This document shows positions 18,018 through 25,536 of a DNA stretch of 41,447 bases, one piece after another. Made by a program: the position numbers and the translations under genes. Under the pieces are notes generated by a model. The model worked only from the letters and a program-made list of their open reading frames with translations, had not been told where the DNA came from and made no database searches. Each line of letters starts with the position of its first letter. Position 1 is the first letter of the stretch. Where the stretch lies: contig NZ_KB898924.1 in assembly GCF_000377945.1 (NCBI RefSeq), forward strand, positions 30,639 to 72,085. Direction: 5' to 3'. The DNA comes from Thioalkalivibrio sulfidiphilus (GTDB lineage Bacteria; Pseudomonadota; Gammaproteobacteria; Ectothiorhodospirales; Ectothiorhodospiraceae).

Positions 18018-19397
18018 CAAAAGCACCGCCGTCGCCACCGAGAAATAGATCAGGATGCCGAAGATATCCGCGATGGAGGTGATCAGCGGCGCGCTGGCGG
18101 TGGCCGGATCCATCCCAAGGCGGTTGAGGGCGAAGGGCAGGACCATGCCGAACATGCTGGCCATGACCACCACCAGCACCATCGCCATGGCGACCACCAT
18201 GCCCACGTCCCAGCCGCCGAGCCAGATGCCCCCGGCCCAGACGGCGATGCCCATGGTGATACCCAGGGACAGGGAAACCAGCAATTCCTTGCCCCAGAGC
18301 CGGAACCAGTCCCTGGGCACTACGTCGCCGGTTGCGAGGGCACGCACCATCAGCGTGGAGGCCTGGGTGCCCGCATTGCCCGCCGAGGCGATCACCAACG
18401 GCAGGAAGAACACCAGGGCGACCACCTCCTCGATGGCGGCCTCGAAGATGCCGATGGCGGCACCGCTGAAGACGTTGACCATCACCAGGATCACCAGCCA
18501 GCCGATCCGCTTGCGGTAGAGCAGGCGCGCGCTGGCCTCCTTGAGGCTGAGATTGAGCACGCCCACAGAACCCAGTTTGTGGAAGTCCTCGGTGGTTTCC
18601 TCCTCGACCACGTCCAGGATGTCGTCCACGGTGATGATGCCGACCATGACGCCGTCCCCGTTGAGCACAGGCAGGACTTCCAGGTCATAGTGACGAATCA
18701 GCCGGACCGCTTCTTCCTGATCTTGTTCAGCCCCGATGCTGATGACATCGGTATTGATCAGGGTGTTGACCGGCGTGGCGGGTCTTGACAGGAGCAGGTC
18801 ACGCAGCTGCACCCATCCCAGCAGATTTCCCTTGTCGTTGGTGACGAACAGGGTGTTGAGGGTTTCGCCCTTCTCCGACTCCCGGCGCACGTGATCCAGG
18901 CACTGCCGGGCGTCCCAGTCGGGGCGCAGGGTGATGAACTCAGGCGTCATCAACCGTCCGGCGCTCTCCTCGGGATAGGCCAGCAGGGTCTGCAGGATCT
19001 CCTGGTCCTCGGACGGCAGCATGTCCATGAGCAGCTCGGTATGCTCATCGGGCAGCTCGTCCAGCAGGGCCGCGGCGTCGTCGTAGGACAGTTCCCCGAT
19101 CAGTTGCGCTTTTTCCTCATCGGTGAGGTCGCCGAGCAGATCCGCCTGCTGTTCGGTGCTCAGGTAGGCATACACCGACGCTGCCCGCTCCGGGGGCAGG
19201 AGTTTGAGCAGCAGGACCCAGTCACTGCGCTCCAGTGTTGGGACGACCTTGGCGATGTCCGGATCGGCCATGCCCTCGAAGATCTCCTTGAGGGCATCCC
19301 ACTGGCGTTCGGTCATCAGGCTGGCGATCCTGGATGGATCGGCGGTCTCCACGTTGGCCTGGTTGGTGGTGATCTCGTTGTCTGTCGCTTGTGTCAT
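18015..19397 (-). CDS. mgtE: Magnesium transporter MgtE
   Basis: 460 residues. MgtE is a dimeric Mg2+ channel gated by its cytosolic Mg2+-sensing domains. The N domain (about 25-145) has LSTEQQADLLGDL and LLDELPDEHTELLMDML repeats; two CBS domains follow (about 150-275, with VGIITVDDILDVVEEE), a plug helix, and five membrane helices (about 300-460) with the pore motif SAGNAGTQASTLMVRALATGD. The start ATG overlaps the stop of the small upstream gene (TGA/ATG). Distal gene of the operon; paralogue of the mgtE at 19686. The TAA stop begins a heptamer array. Confidence 0.95.
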   Translation of the reverse strand: MTQATDNEITTNQANVETADPSRIASLMTERQWDALKEIFEGMADPDIAKVVPTLERSDWVLLLKLLPPERAASVYAYLSTEQQADLLGDLTDEEKAQLIGELSYDDAAALLDELPDEHTELLMDMLPSEDQEILQTLLAYPEESAGRLMTPEFITLRPDWDARQCLDHVRRESEKGETLNTLFVTNDKGNLLGWVQLRDLLLSRPATPVNTLINTDVISIGAEQDQEEAVRLIRHYDLEVLPVLNGDGVMVGIITVDDILDVVEEETTEDFHKLGSVGVLNLSLKEASARLLYRKRIGWLVILVMVNVFSGAAIGIFEAAIEEVVALVFFLPLVIASAGNAGTQASTLMVRALATGDVVPRDWFRLWGKELLVSLSLGITMGIAVWAGGIWLGGWDVGMVVAMAMVLVVVMASMFGMVLPFALNRLGMDPATASAPLITSIADIFGILIYFSVATAVLL

Positions 19398-19675
19398 TTA
19401 CGGAACAGTCCTCCAGCCTTGGCAACTGCCAGGGGGGCTGGTGATTCGTCTTTTTCGGGTTCCAGGGTCCAGCTGACGGCCGTGACGGCGTCCTCCAGAC
19501 TGAGCCGGCTGACCAGTTGCTCGAGCACCTTGTTCTGGGCGCCGAAGGCGTGCAATTCGGAATACACCCTGACCTTGTCGGTGCCGTCGATGCTCTCACT
19601 GTGCAGCCCGCGCATCTCGAGCGGACTGTTGCTGATCACGTGCAGCAACAGCGCCATGACAGTGTCGTGAATCAC
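19394..19675 (-). CDS. Small protein resembling the C-terminal ACT-like domain of MgtC/SapB proteins
   Basis: 93 residues from a GTG start with AGGA eight bases upstream, 10 bp after the upstream mgtE stop and overlapping the next mgtE by four bases, so it is tightly coupled between two Mg2+ transporters. The segment VRVYSELHAFGAQNKVLEQLVSRLSLEDAVTAVSW (about 35-69, split here in reading as VRVYSEL and LEQLVSRLSLEDAVTAVSW) resembles the soluble ACT-like domain at the end of MgtC/SapB membrane proteins. No membrane segment is present. I infer a free-standing regulatory domain or a decayed MgtC relic; the good start signals and couplings argue for a working gene. An in-frame ATG at 19657 is an alternative start. 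Function unproven. Confidence 0.7.
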   Translation of the reverse strand: MIHDTVMALLLHVISNSPLEMRGLHSESIDGTDKVRVYSELHAFGAQNKVLEQLVSRLSLEDAVTAVSWTLEPEKDESPAPLAVAKAGGLFRK

Positions 19676-19685
19676 GCGATCCGTC

Positions 19686-21044
19686 CTAGGGTGTGGGGAT
19701 GTGCAGCAGCCAGACGGCGATGCTGAAATAGATCAGGATGCCACCGATGTCCGCCACGGAAGTGACCAGAGGTGTGCTCGCCGTGGCCGGGTCGAGGCGG
19801 ATGCGCGTCAGGATGAAGGGCAGCAACATGCCCACCAGGCTGCCCATCACCACCACCATGGTCATGGCCAGGGCCACCACCAGGGCGATCTCGGGGCCGC
19901 CTCGCCACAGTCCCAGGGCGGAGACCGCCAATGCCATGGTCACGCCAAGCCCCACGGCCACGGTCAGTTCCTTGCCGAGCAGTCGCAGCCAGTCCTTGAC
20001 AGCCACGTCGCCCGTGGCCAGTGCCCGGATCATCAGGGTGGCGGACTGGGCGCCCGCGTTACCGCCGCTGTCGATGATCAGCGGCAGGAAGAACACCAGC
20101 ACCACCAGGGCCTCGATGGTCTCTTCGTACTGGGAGATGAAGAACCCGCCGATCAGGTTCAGGAACACCAGGGCGAGCAGCCAGCCGATACGCTTGCGAT
20201 ACAGCATGCCGGGGCCTGCATCACGCAGACTCAGGTTGAGCATGCCGACGGCACCGATGCGATGGAAGTCTTCGGTGTCCTCTTCCTCAACCACGTCCAT
20301 GACATCGTCCACGGTGACGATGCCCAGCAGGACGTTCTCGTCGTCCACCACCGGCAGTACTTCCAGGTCGTAGTGCTGCATGACACGCACCGCCTCCTCT
20401 CGATCGGCGGTTGCGTTGATGGAGATCACGGGGCCCGATACGAGACTGGAAACGGGGTCCTGGGGTTTGCCCAGGACAAAATGCTTGAGTGGCATGTCCG
20501 TGATCAGGTGGCGATCCTCGTCGGTCACGAAGATCACGTTCACCGGTTCGCCGCGTTCCTTCTGGGAGCGGATGTAGTCGAGGCTCTTTTGGACCGACCA
20601 GTCTTCCCGGATGGAGATGAACTGGGTGGTCATCAGACGGCCGACGCTGTTCTCAGGGTAGCCGAGCAGGGTCAGGGCACGACGGATGGCTCGGAAGGGC
20701 AGGAGTCTGAGCAGGCGACGGACCTCCTCCTGGGGGAGGTCTTCCAGCAGGGCGGTCAGGTCGTCCGGCAGCATTTCCGAGAGGATGTGCCGGGCGTCCG
20801 CGCTGCTGATCCTGGACAGCAACTGGTACTGGTAGCTGGGGTCCAGGTAGGAGAACACGTCCACCTTTCTGCCCCGGGGCAGGCTCGTGAACACCCTGGG
20901 GATCTGCTCATCATCCAGTTCCATGAGGGCATGGGCGATGTCCTGGATGCGCATCAGGTCCAGCACTTCCCGCAGGCGCGGCCAGTCCTGGCGCTCCAGC
21001 AGTTCCCGGATCTCGATCAGATACTGTTCGAATTCGTTGTCCAT
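19686..21044 (-). CDS. mgtE: Magnesium transporter MgtE (second paralogue)
   Basis: 452 residues, first gene of the operon. N domain about 1-130 (LPRGRKVDVFSYLDP, LLEDLPQEEVRRLLRLLP), two CBS domains about 135-265 (LLGIVTVDDVMDVVEEED), then five membrane helices with SGGNAGAQSATLMIRALATGD in the pore region. The overall arrangement is the same as in the downstream paralogue but the N domain sequences differ widely. The ATG at 21044 has AGGA eight bases upstream and starts the domain; the frame continues upstream without family resemblance. A long leader and a strong promoter precede it. Confidence 0.95.
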   Translation of the reverse strand: MDNEFEQYLIEIRELLERQDWPRLREVLDLMRIQDIAHALMELDDEQIPRVFTSLPRGRKVDVFSYLDPSYQYQLLSRISSADARHILSEMLPDDLTALLEDLPQEEVRRLLRLLPFRAIRRALTLLGYPENSVGRLMTTQFISIREDWSVQKSLDYIRSQKERGEPVNVIFVTDEDRHLITDMPLKHFVLGKPQDPVSSLVSGPVISINATADREEAVRVMQHYDLEVLPVVDDENVLLGIVTVDDVMDVVEEEDTEDFHRIGAVGMLNLSLRDAGPGMLYRKRIGWLLALVFLNLIGGFFISQYEETIEALVVLVFFLPLIIDSGGNAGAQSATLMIRALATGDVAVKDWLRLLGKELTVAVGLGVTMALAVSALGLWRGGPEIALVVALAMTMVVVMGSLVGMLLPFILTRIRLDPATASTPLVTSVADIGGILIYFSIAVWLLHIPTP

Positions 21045-21329
21045 GCTAGATCCTGTGCAGGCCGCCCGGCGCATCAGCCATGGCGGCACCGGGATCGGAA
21101 CGCATCCCAAGGGACGCCGTCAACCGGTTCCGGTCGGAATTGATCACTGGAAACGAAGGAAAATGCGCGCCCGGGAGGGCATGTGCGCCAGGTGCTTCGT
21201 TCCCGCCAGTCTGCTTGCAGCGGGAAGGGGCCTGGGTGTCCGAGAGGGGAGGCGGGCCTTACCGCTGAGTGGTGTCAGTTAAGGTACAACTGGAACTTTC
21301 CAAGGTAACGTGACCTCTCGTTTGGGACC
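21045..21329 (-). promoter_or_regulatory. Long (~285 nt) 5' leader of the mgtE operon, possible regulatory RNA
   Basis: The predicted transcript from the promoter at 21336-21363 has about 285 nt before the mgtE start and no gene. It contains several potential stems, the clearest TTCCCGC (21200-21206) with GCGGGAA (21220-21226), a GGAAAGTTCC palindrome near 21292-21301, and GC-rich pairs near 21170. Mg2+ transporter genes are often controlled by M-box riboswitches. I could match only a weak GGCGAGG-like start to that family and not its conserved core, so a known riboswitch is not supported. Confidence 0.35.
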
Positions 21330-21335
21330 TCGCCG

Positions 21336-21363
21336 ATTATATAGACCTGCTGTTGACGGTCAA
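21336..21363 (-). promoter_or_regulatory. Strong sigma-70 promoter of the mgtE operon
   Basis: On the minus strand TTGACC (21363-21358) and TATAAT (21341-21336) are 16 bp apart, close to consensus. The -35 lies in the last codons of the glycosyltransferase gene and the -10 overlaps its TAA stop. Confidence 0.65.
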
Positions 21364-22548
21364 GGCGGAGCCCTCCCGTGAGGCCTGCTTCAGCACGCGC
21401 CGATACAGCGCCAGCATCTTCTCGGCCATGGCGGGTGCCGACCAGCCCTCGGCGAAGTGGCGGGCCTGCACGCCCAGGTTGCGTCGGCGTTCCCCATCGG
21501 TGAGCAGGGCCACCGTCCGGTCGGCGAAACCGGCCTCGTCCTCCGGGCACAGCACCGCGCCCAGTTCGGGCTCCACGATGTCCCGGGTGCCCATGACCGC
21601 CGTGGACACCACCGGCACCCCCAGGGCCATGGACTCCAGCAGCACCAGTCCCTGGGTCTCGGTGCGCGAGGCGAACACGAAGGCATCCCCCGCCCGGTAG
21701 CAGTCCAGGAGGGCGTTGCGCCGGTCCAGGTAACCCACGAAGTGCACGGTCTCGGCCAGCCCCAGTTTGCGTGCCAGGTGCTTCACGTGGGACAGGGCGG
21801 GTCCCTCGCCGGCGACGATCATCTGCGCCTGGGGCAAGGCCTCGCGCACCCGCGCCATCACCCGCAGCAGGAAGTCGATGTTCTTTTCAAAGGCGATGCG
21901 CCCCACGTGCACCAGCACCGGCGTCTCGGCCGGGATGCCCAGCCTTGCCCGGAAGGCGGCGCCGTCGCCGTGATTGAAATCCTCAAGCTCGATGCCCGTG
22001 GGCACGATCTCGCGATGGGTCTTCACCCCGTAGCGGCCGAGCACCTCGGACATGGCCACCGAGGGCACCACGATGGCGTCCATGGCATTGCACTGGCTGC
22101 GGGAGAAGCTGCGGGCGATGGCGCGCATCACCCCGTCGGGCAGCAGGGGGAAGTAGTGAAACAGGTATTCCTGGAAATAGGTGTGGTAGGACTCGATGCG
22201 CGGGATGCCGAGCTTGCGTGCCAGCCACAGTCCCTGGTAGTGGGCGATGAAGGGGGTCTGGATGTGCAGCAGATCGTAGCCGGTCTCGCGCAGCTGCGGC
22301 AGCAGGCGGCGGATGGCGCCGCGCTTCATCATCCGGTCTTCCGGGTCCAGGAACAGGTAGCGCGACGGGATGCGGATGATGTCGTGCTCGTCATCCGTGG
22401 TGCCGGCCGGGTAGGCCGGGGCGATCAGGGTGACCCGGTGGCCCAGGGCTTCCAGTTCCCGCTTGAAGGTGGCGATGGAGGTGGAGACCCCGTTGATGCG
22501 CGGAAAGTACACATCGCTGATCATCAGGATCTTCAAGGGTTCGCCCAT
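21337..22548 (-). CDS. GT4-family glycosyltransferase
   Basis: 403 residues with a GT-B fold. The N-terminal half has KILMISDVYFPRINGVSTSI (about 6-25) and an acceptor region with ESYHTYFQEY; the C-terminal half has the donor-binding HVGRIAFEKNIDFLL (about 223-237), VAGEGP, VGYLDRRNALLDCYRAGDAFVFASRTETQGLVLLESMA with the E-x7-E motif, and VVSTAVMGT. The pattern is closest to lipid-directed GT4 enzymes such as diacylglycerol glucosyl- or mannosyltransferases, but sugar and acceptor cannot be read from the sequence. No membrane anchor is obvious. It runs toward the mgtE operon and carries the mgtE promoter in its 3' end. Confidence 0.9.
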   Translation of the reverse strand: MGEPLKILMISDVYFPRINGVSTSIATFKRELEALGHRVTLIAPAYPAGTTDDEHDIIRIPSRYLFLDPEDRMMKRGAIRRLLPQLRETGYDLLHIQTPFIAHYQGLWLARKLGIPRIESYHTYFQEYLFHYFPLLPDGVMRAIARSFSRSQCNAMDAIVVPSVAMSEVLGRYGVKTHREIVPTGIELEDFNHGDGAAFRARLGIPAETPVLVHVGRIAFEKNIDFLLRVMARVREALPQAQMIVAGEGPALSHVKHLARKLGLAETVHFVGYLDRRNALLDCYRAGDAFVFASRTETQGLVLLESMALGVPVVSTAVMGTRDIVEPELGAVLCPEDEAGFADRTVALLTDGERRRNLGVQARHFAEGWSAPAMAEKMLALYRRVLKQASREGSALTVNSRSI

Positions 22549-22599
22549 GGACAGCCATCATAGGGATGTCATGTGGCGGTTTGATGACAGGCCATCAGG

Positions 22600-22643
22600 T
22601 ACGAAGGATGAATTGGGAGGTGCGAAGTGATTGTCACTTCCCT
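22600..22643. repeat. Degenerate heptamer run in the glycosyltransferase-lipoprotein divergent region
   Basis: Units read about GTACGAA, GGATGAA, TTGGGAG, GTGCGAA, GTGATTG and then turn into CACTTCCC. It is a short, decayed member lying in a 5' region. The rest of 22549-22784 has no gene; AGGGAGG at 22772-22778 is the ribosome-binding site of the next gene. Confidence 0.6.
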
Positions 22644-22784
22644 CTCTACGATCCGCCTATCCGTTCTGTTCGGCCGCGTGTCCTGCGTGAGTCATCGAAA
22701 CCCTGGATTCTTTGGTATTCGTCACAGAATGCCCCTGATGCTACCGGCAGCATCGCCTAGGTCATCATCTCAGGGAGGCATTCC

Positions 22785-23141
22785 ATGGATTGGCGAATTC
22801 CAAGGATCGCGGCGTTGGTGTTGCTGGCATCGAGCCTCGGCGGCTGTATCGGGGATGGGGGAGGGGAGTCGGCCGTTGGCACCGCGACGGTGACCCTGAC
22901 CTGGGTGGCGCCGACCCACCGGGCAGACGGCAGCGCGGTGGCGCTCTCGGACATCTCGGGTTACCGGCTCTACTACGGCCCGACACCGGATCACCTGCCC
23001 CACGTGGTGGAGATCGAGGGGCAGGACACCACCACCTATGAACTGGAGCTGCCCGTGGGCAGCGTCTACTTCCGCATCAGCGCCATGGAGTCGGACGGGA
23101 CAGAGGGCATGAAGACCGAGGCCCTGGCCCACCGGCTTTGA
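22785..23141 (+). CDS. Small lipoprotein with a fibronectin type III-like domain
   Basis: 118 residues. A signal peptide ends in a lipobox (L18-G19-G20-C21), so Cys21 should be lipidated. The mature part is one fibronectin type III-like beta sandwich: TVTLTWVAP, SGYRLYYGPTPDHL and VGSVYFRISAMESDGTEG are typical strands. Such domains act as binding or spacer modules in envelope and exopolysaccharide-linked proteins. AGGGAGG lies six bases before the ATG. The gene for a secreted lyase-like protein follows 18 bp later, so the two are co-transcribed and probably act together outside the inner membrane. Confidence 0.82.
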   Translation: MDWRIPRIAALVLLASSLGGCIGDGGGESAVGTATVTLTWVAPTHRADGSAVALSDISGYRLYYGPTPDHLPHVVEIEGQDTTTYELELPVGSVYFRISAMESDGTEGMKTEALAHRL

Positions 23142-23159
23142 ACCGCAGGGAGCGACCCC

Positions 23160-24068
23160 ATGAGACATATTTTTCCCAGCTTAATCGTCCTCGGCCTGCT
23201 GTCGCTCGGCAGTACCACCCAGGCCGAGATCACCTTCCTGGATTCCTTCGAGTCCGCCGACATGTCCGCACCCCATGGCAACGGCTTTCGCTGGGCGGGC
23301 AACAACCGCACCGCCGTGGTGACCATGGACCCGGGCCCCCGGGAGGTCTGGCGCAATGGACCGCGGGATGTGTCCGGGCCCGCGGGCGCCGACTGGTCGG
23401 CCATCGATGGCGCCCATTCCCTGGCCTTCTTCTATCCCGCGGGTGAGTTCTGGTCGGAGCAGCGTTTCAACCTGGGCCGCGCCTATCCGGAGATCTGGAT
23501 CCGCTACTGGCTGCGGGTACCCAGCAACTTCCGTCACGGGCACACCCCTCCCACCAACAATAAGTTCTTCGCCCTTTGGATGGACGGCTATTCCCAGCAC
23601 GGCGACGGCCCCACCATCGTGTGGAATTTCTGGCGCCAGGGACAGACCGACAGCAGCCGCTTTACCTACAGCCTGAACGAGACTGGGCAGCCGGACGGCG
23701 GGCATCATGCCCATTACGATTTTTTCATCCGTTCTCCCGAGGACCAGGGGCGCTGGATGCAGGTGGTGCTGTACGCGAAGATGTCCACTAACGCCACGAG
23801 CATGGACGGTGAGTCCCGCATCTGGCGGCGCTGGGAGGATGAATCGGAATTCACCCTGATCGGCCAGACCACGGGCAAGAACTTCAGCGCCCCGCCCAAC
23901 GGTCCCAACGGCTGGCACGCCGGCTACATCATGGGCTGGTCCAACCCGGCCTACGCCGAGGATACCGTGTGGCTGCTGGATGGCTTCACGGTATCGGATA
24001 CCAGCCTGCTGGATCCCAATGACACCAGGTCCAGGCTGTCGCCGCCGGGTGGATTTCAGGTGCAATGA
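23160..24068 (+). CDS. Secreted protein with a polysaccharide lyase-like (concanavalin-type) fold
   Basis: 302 residues. A signal peptide is cleaved after TTQA (residue 22). The remainder is rich in aromatic beta strands: SFESADM, EQRFNLGRAYPEIWIRYWLRV (about 100-120), NNKFFALWMDGYSQHG, RWMQVVLYAK, HAGYIMGWSNPAYAEDTVWLLDGFTVSD. This pattern resembles the heparinase I / alginate lyase-like jelly-roll families that bind or cut polysaccharides. I see no defined catalytic set, so the enzyme activity is inferred only. AGGGA at 23147-23151 is the ribosome-binding site. Confidence 0.78.
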   Translation: MRHIFPSLIVLGLLSLGSTTQAEITFLDSFESADMSAPHGNGFRWAGNNRTAVVTMDPGPREVWRNGPRDVSGPAGADWSAIDGAHSLAFFYPAGEFWSEQRFNLGRAYPEIWIRYWLRVPSNFRHGHTPPTNNKFFALWMDGYSQHGDGPTIVWNFWRQGQTDSSRFTYSLNETGQPDGGHHAHYDFFIRSPEDQGRWMQVVLYAKMSTNATSMDGESRIWRRWEDESEFTLIGQTTGKNFSAPPNGPNGWHAGYIMGWSNPAYAEDTVWLLDGFTVSDTSLLDPNDTRSRLSPPGGFQVQ

Positions 24069-24131
24069 GGGTGTGATCTGCTGTCATTGCTGTCCGCCTT
24101 GGTGACCCCTCTCCTGTGTTGGGTTGGAACT

Positions 24132-24209
24132 GTAGGAGGCCCGACTTCGGGCCGAACAGCGATGCCAGTCGAGGCCACGGCGTTTCGCGGCGAGGTCGCC
24201 GGCTCCTAC
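24132..24209. repeat. REP-like element next to the DsrE-like gene stop
   Basis: GTAGGAG at the left and CTCCTAC at the right, with inner hairpin GGCCCGACTTCGGGCC (24138-24153) and a CGGCGAGGTCGCCG hairpin near the right end. It is the same family as 417-476. It lies between the convergent lyase-like gene and the DsrE-like gene, right beside the TAG of the latter. Confidence 0.75.
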
Positions 24210-24210
24210 G

Positions 24211-24810
24211 CTACCAGGCAGGTTGAAGCACGATGGTCTCATACCCCAGGGCCTCGTAGTCCTGATAGGTGGCCGTGCTCGACGGCACCACGTCCAGCTC
24301 GGGTGGAAAATCCCCCGCATCCAGGTTCACGTCGGCGGCGAAGGCGCCGCACAGGTGCAGGTCCACGTTGTCCATCTGCGCCAGGGCCACGGCCTCGTCC
24401 TGCAGGCCCGGGTAGTCGGCGCGCTTGGCATGGGACAGGGCGACCAGTTCCGGGCCATAGCTGATCACCGCCATGTGGGTGCCGGGCAGGCGGGCTTGCA
24501 TGCGCTCGATGTAGTAGCGGGCCCGGGGCAGCAGTTCCACCAGGGCATCCTCACGCTCGTTGCGGATCAGGAACATCACCCCGTGGGGCGGGGGATTTGT
24601 CTCCAGCAGGGCATCCACCTGATGATGTTCGGGATAGAACTCCGGGGGCAGATCCGGGTCTGCCCATAGGCGCGCGGAGAATGCGAGCAGACAAACCAGG
24701 AGGACCTGGAGGAGTGGGGTGCCAGACAGACGAAGTGGATACCGCCATCCGGCACAGGTCGGTGCGCGGCATTGGCTCATGATCCTGAGCATAGCACCCC
24801 GATTGGCCAT
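24211..24810 (-). CDS. Exported DsrE/DsrF-like family protein
   Basis: 199 residues. The N-terminus carries a signal or anchor (LLQVLLVCLLAFSARLWA, ending about residue 42). The mature part is a DsrE-like alpha/beta domain: VMFLIRNEREDALVELLPRARYYIERM, MAVISYGPELVAL, and NVDLHLCGAFAADVNLD with a conserved Cys. Cytoplasmic DsrE proteins handle sulfur in oxidation pathways; exported DsrE-like proteins have less certain roles. The start ATG (24808-24810) has an AGGGG eight bases upstream, which is itself part of a heptamer run; ATGs at 24792 and 24780 are alternatives. Divergent from the ABC transporter genes. Confidence 0.78.
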   Translation of the reverse strand: MANRGAMLRIMSQCRAPTCAGWRYPLRLSGTPLLQVLLVCLLAFSARLWADPDLPPEFYPEHHQVDALLETNPPPHGVMFLIRNEREDALVELLPRARYYIERMQARLPGTHMAVISYGPELVALSHAKRADYPGLQDEAVALAQMDNVDLHLCGAFAADVNLDAGDFPPELDVVPSSTATYQDYEALGYETIVLQPAW

Positions 24811-24840
24811 ATCGTTTCCCCTGACCCCTGACGCCCTACC
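24811..24840. repeat. Short heptamer run between the DsrE-like and ABC ATPase genes
   Basis: CCCCTGA (24818), CCCCTGA (24825), CGCCCTA (24832). On the minus strand it supplies the ribosome-binding site of the DsrE-like gene. The unit is the one used in the array at 31394-31432. Confidence 0.6.
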
Positions 24841-24846
24841 AAGCCC

Positions 24847-25536
24847 ATGACTGATTCTCCACTCATCGAACTGCATGCCGTCACCCGCCGCTACGGGGAG
24901 GGTCAGCAGGCGCGCCGGGTGCTGGACAGGGTCGATGCCCGGGTGATGCCCGGCGAGATCGTCGCCCTGCTGGGGCGCAGCGGCTGCGGCAAGTCCACCC
25001 TGCTGAATCTCATCTCGGGCATCGACTTGCCGGACAGCGGCCGGGTGCTGGTAGAGGGCCTCGACATCGCACGCCTCGACGAGCGCGCTCGCACCCTGTT
25101 CCGCCGCCACCGCATCGGTTTCATCTACCAGTTCTTCAACCTGATCCCGACGCTCACGGTGGCCGAGAACGTGGCCCTGCCCCTGGAACTGGTGGGGCGG
25201 CGCGACGGGGGCGAGGTCGCGCGGCTTCTCGACCGGGTGGGCCTGGCGGGACGGGGCGACGAGGACCCGGACCGGCTCTCCGGTGGCGAGCAGCAACGGG
25301 TGGCCCTGGCCCGGGCCCTGATCCACGCGCCCTCCGTGATCCTGGCCGATGAACCCACCGGCAACCTGGACGCGGAGACCGGCGCCCAGGTCATGGACCT
25401 GCTCAAGGGGCTGGTGCGCGGGCAGGGGGCGACCCTGGTGCTGGTGACCCACAGCGCCGAGGTGGCCTCCGTGGCGGACCGGGTCTGGCGTCTGACGGAC
25501 GGGCGCATCCACGACCAGCGGGACGAGACGCCGTGA
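24847..25536 (+). CDS. ABC transporter ATP-binding protein (LolD/MacB type)
   Basis: 229 residues. Walker [10 protein letters not shown] at 43-51, Q-loop YQFFNLIP, signature [15 protein letters not shown] and Walker [13 protein letters not shown] are intact. The architecture is that of ATPases serving FtsX-fold permeases (LolD, MacB, YbbA). The stop overlaps the permease start in GTGA, so translation is coupled. With the permease and the CrtC-like lipoprotein it resembles the attEFGH-type cluster of proteobacteria, whose substrate is uncertain. Confidence 0.9.
   Translation: MTDSPLIELHAVTRRYGEGQQARRVLDRVDARVMPGEIVALLGRSGCGKSTLLNLISGIDLPDSGRVLVEGLDIARLDERARTLFRRHRIGFIYQFFNLIPTLTVAENVALPLELVGRRDGGEVARLLDRVGLAGRGDEDPDRLSGGEQQRVALARALIHAPSVILADEPTGNLDAETGAQVMDLLKGLVRGQGATLVLVTHSAEVASVADRVWRLTDGRIHDQRDETP

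Noticed and set aside
21045-21329. M-box riboswitch
   Set aside because: Only a weak GGCGAGG-like resemblance at the start; the conserved core was not found, so the leader is listed as unassigned.
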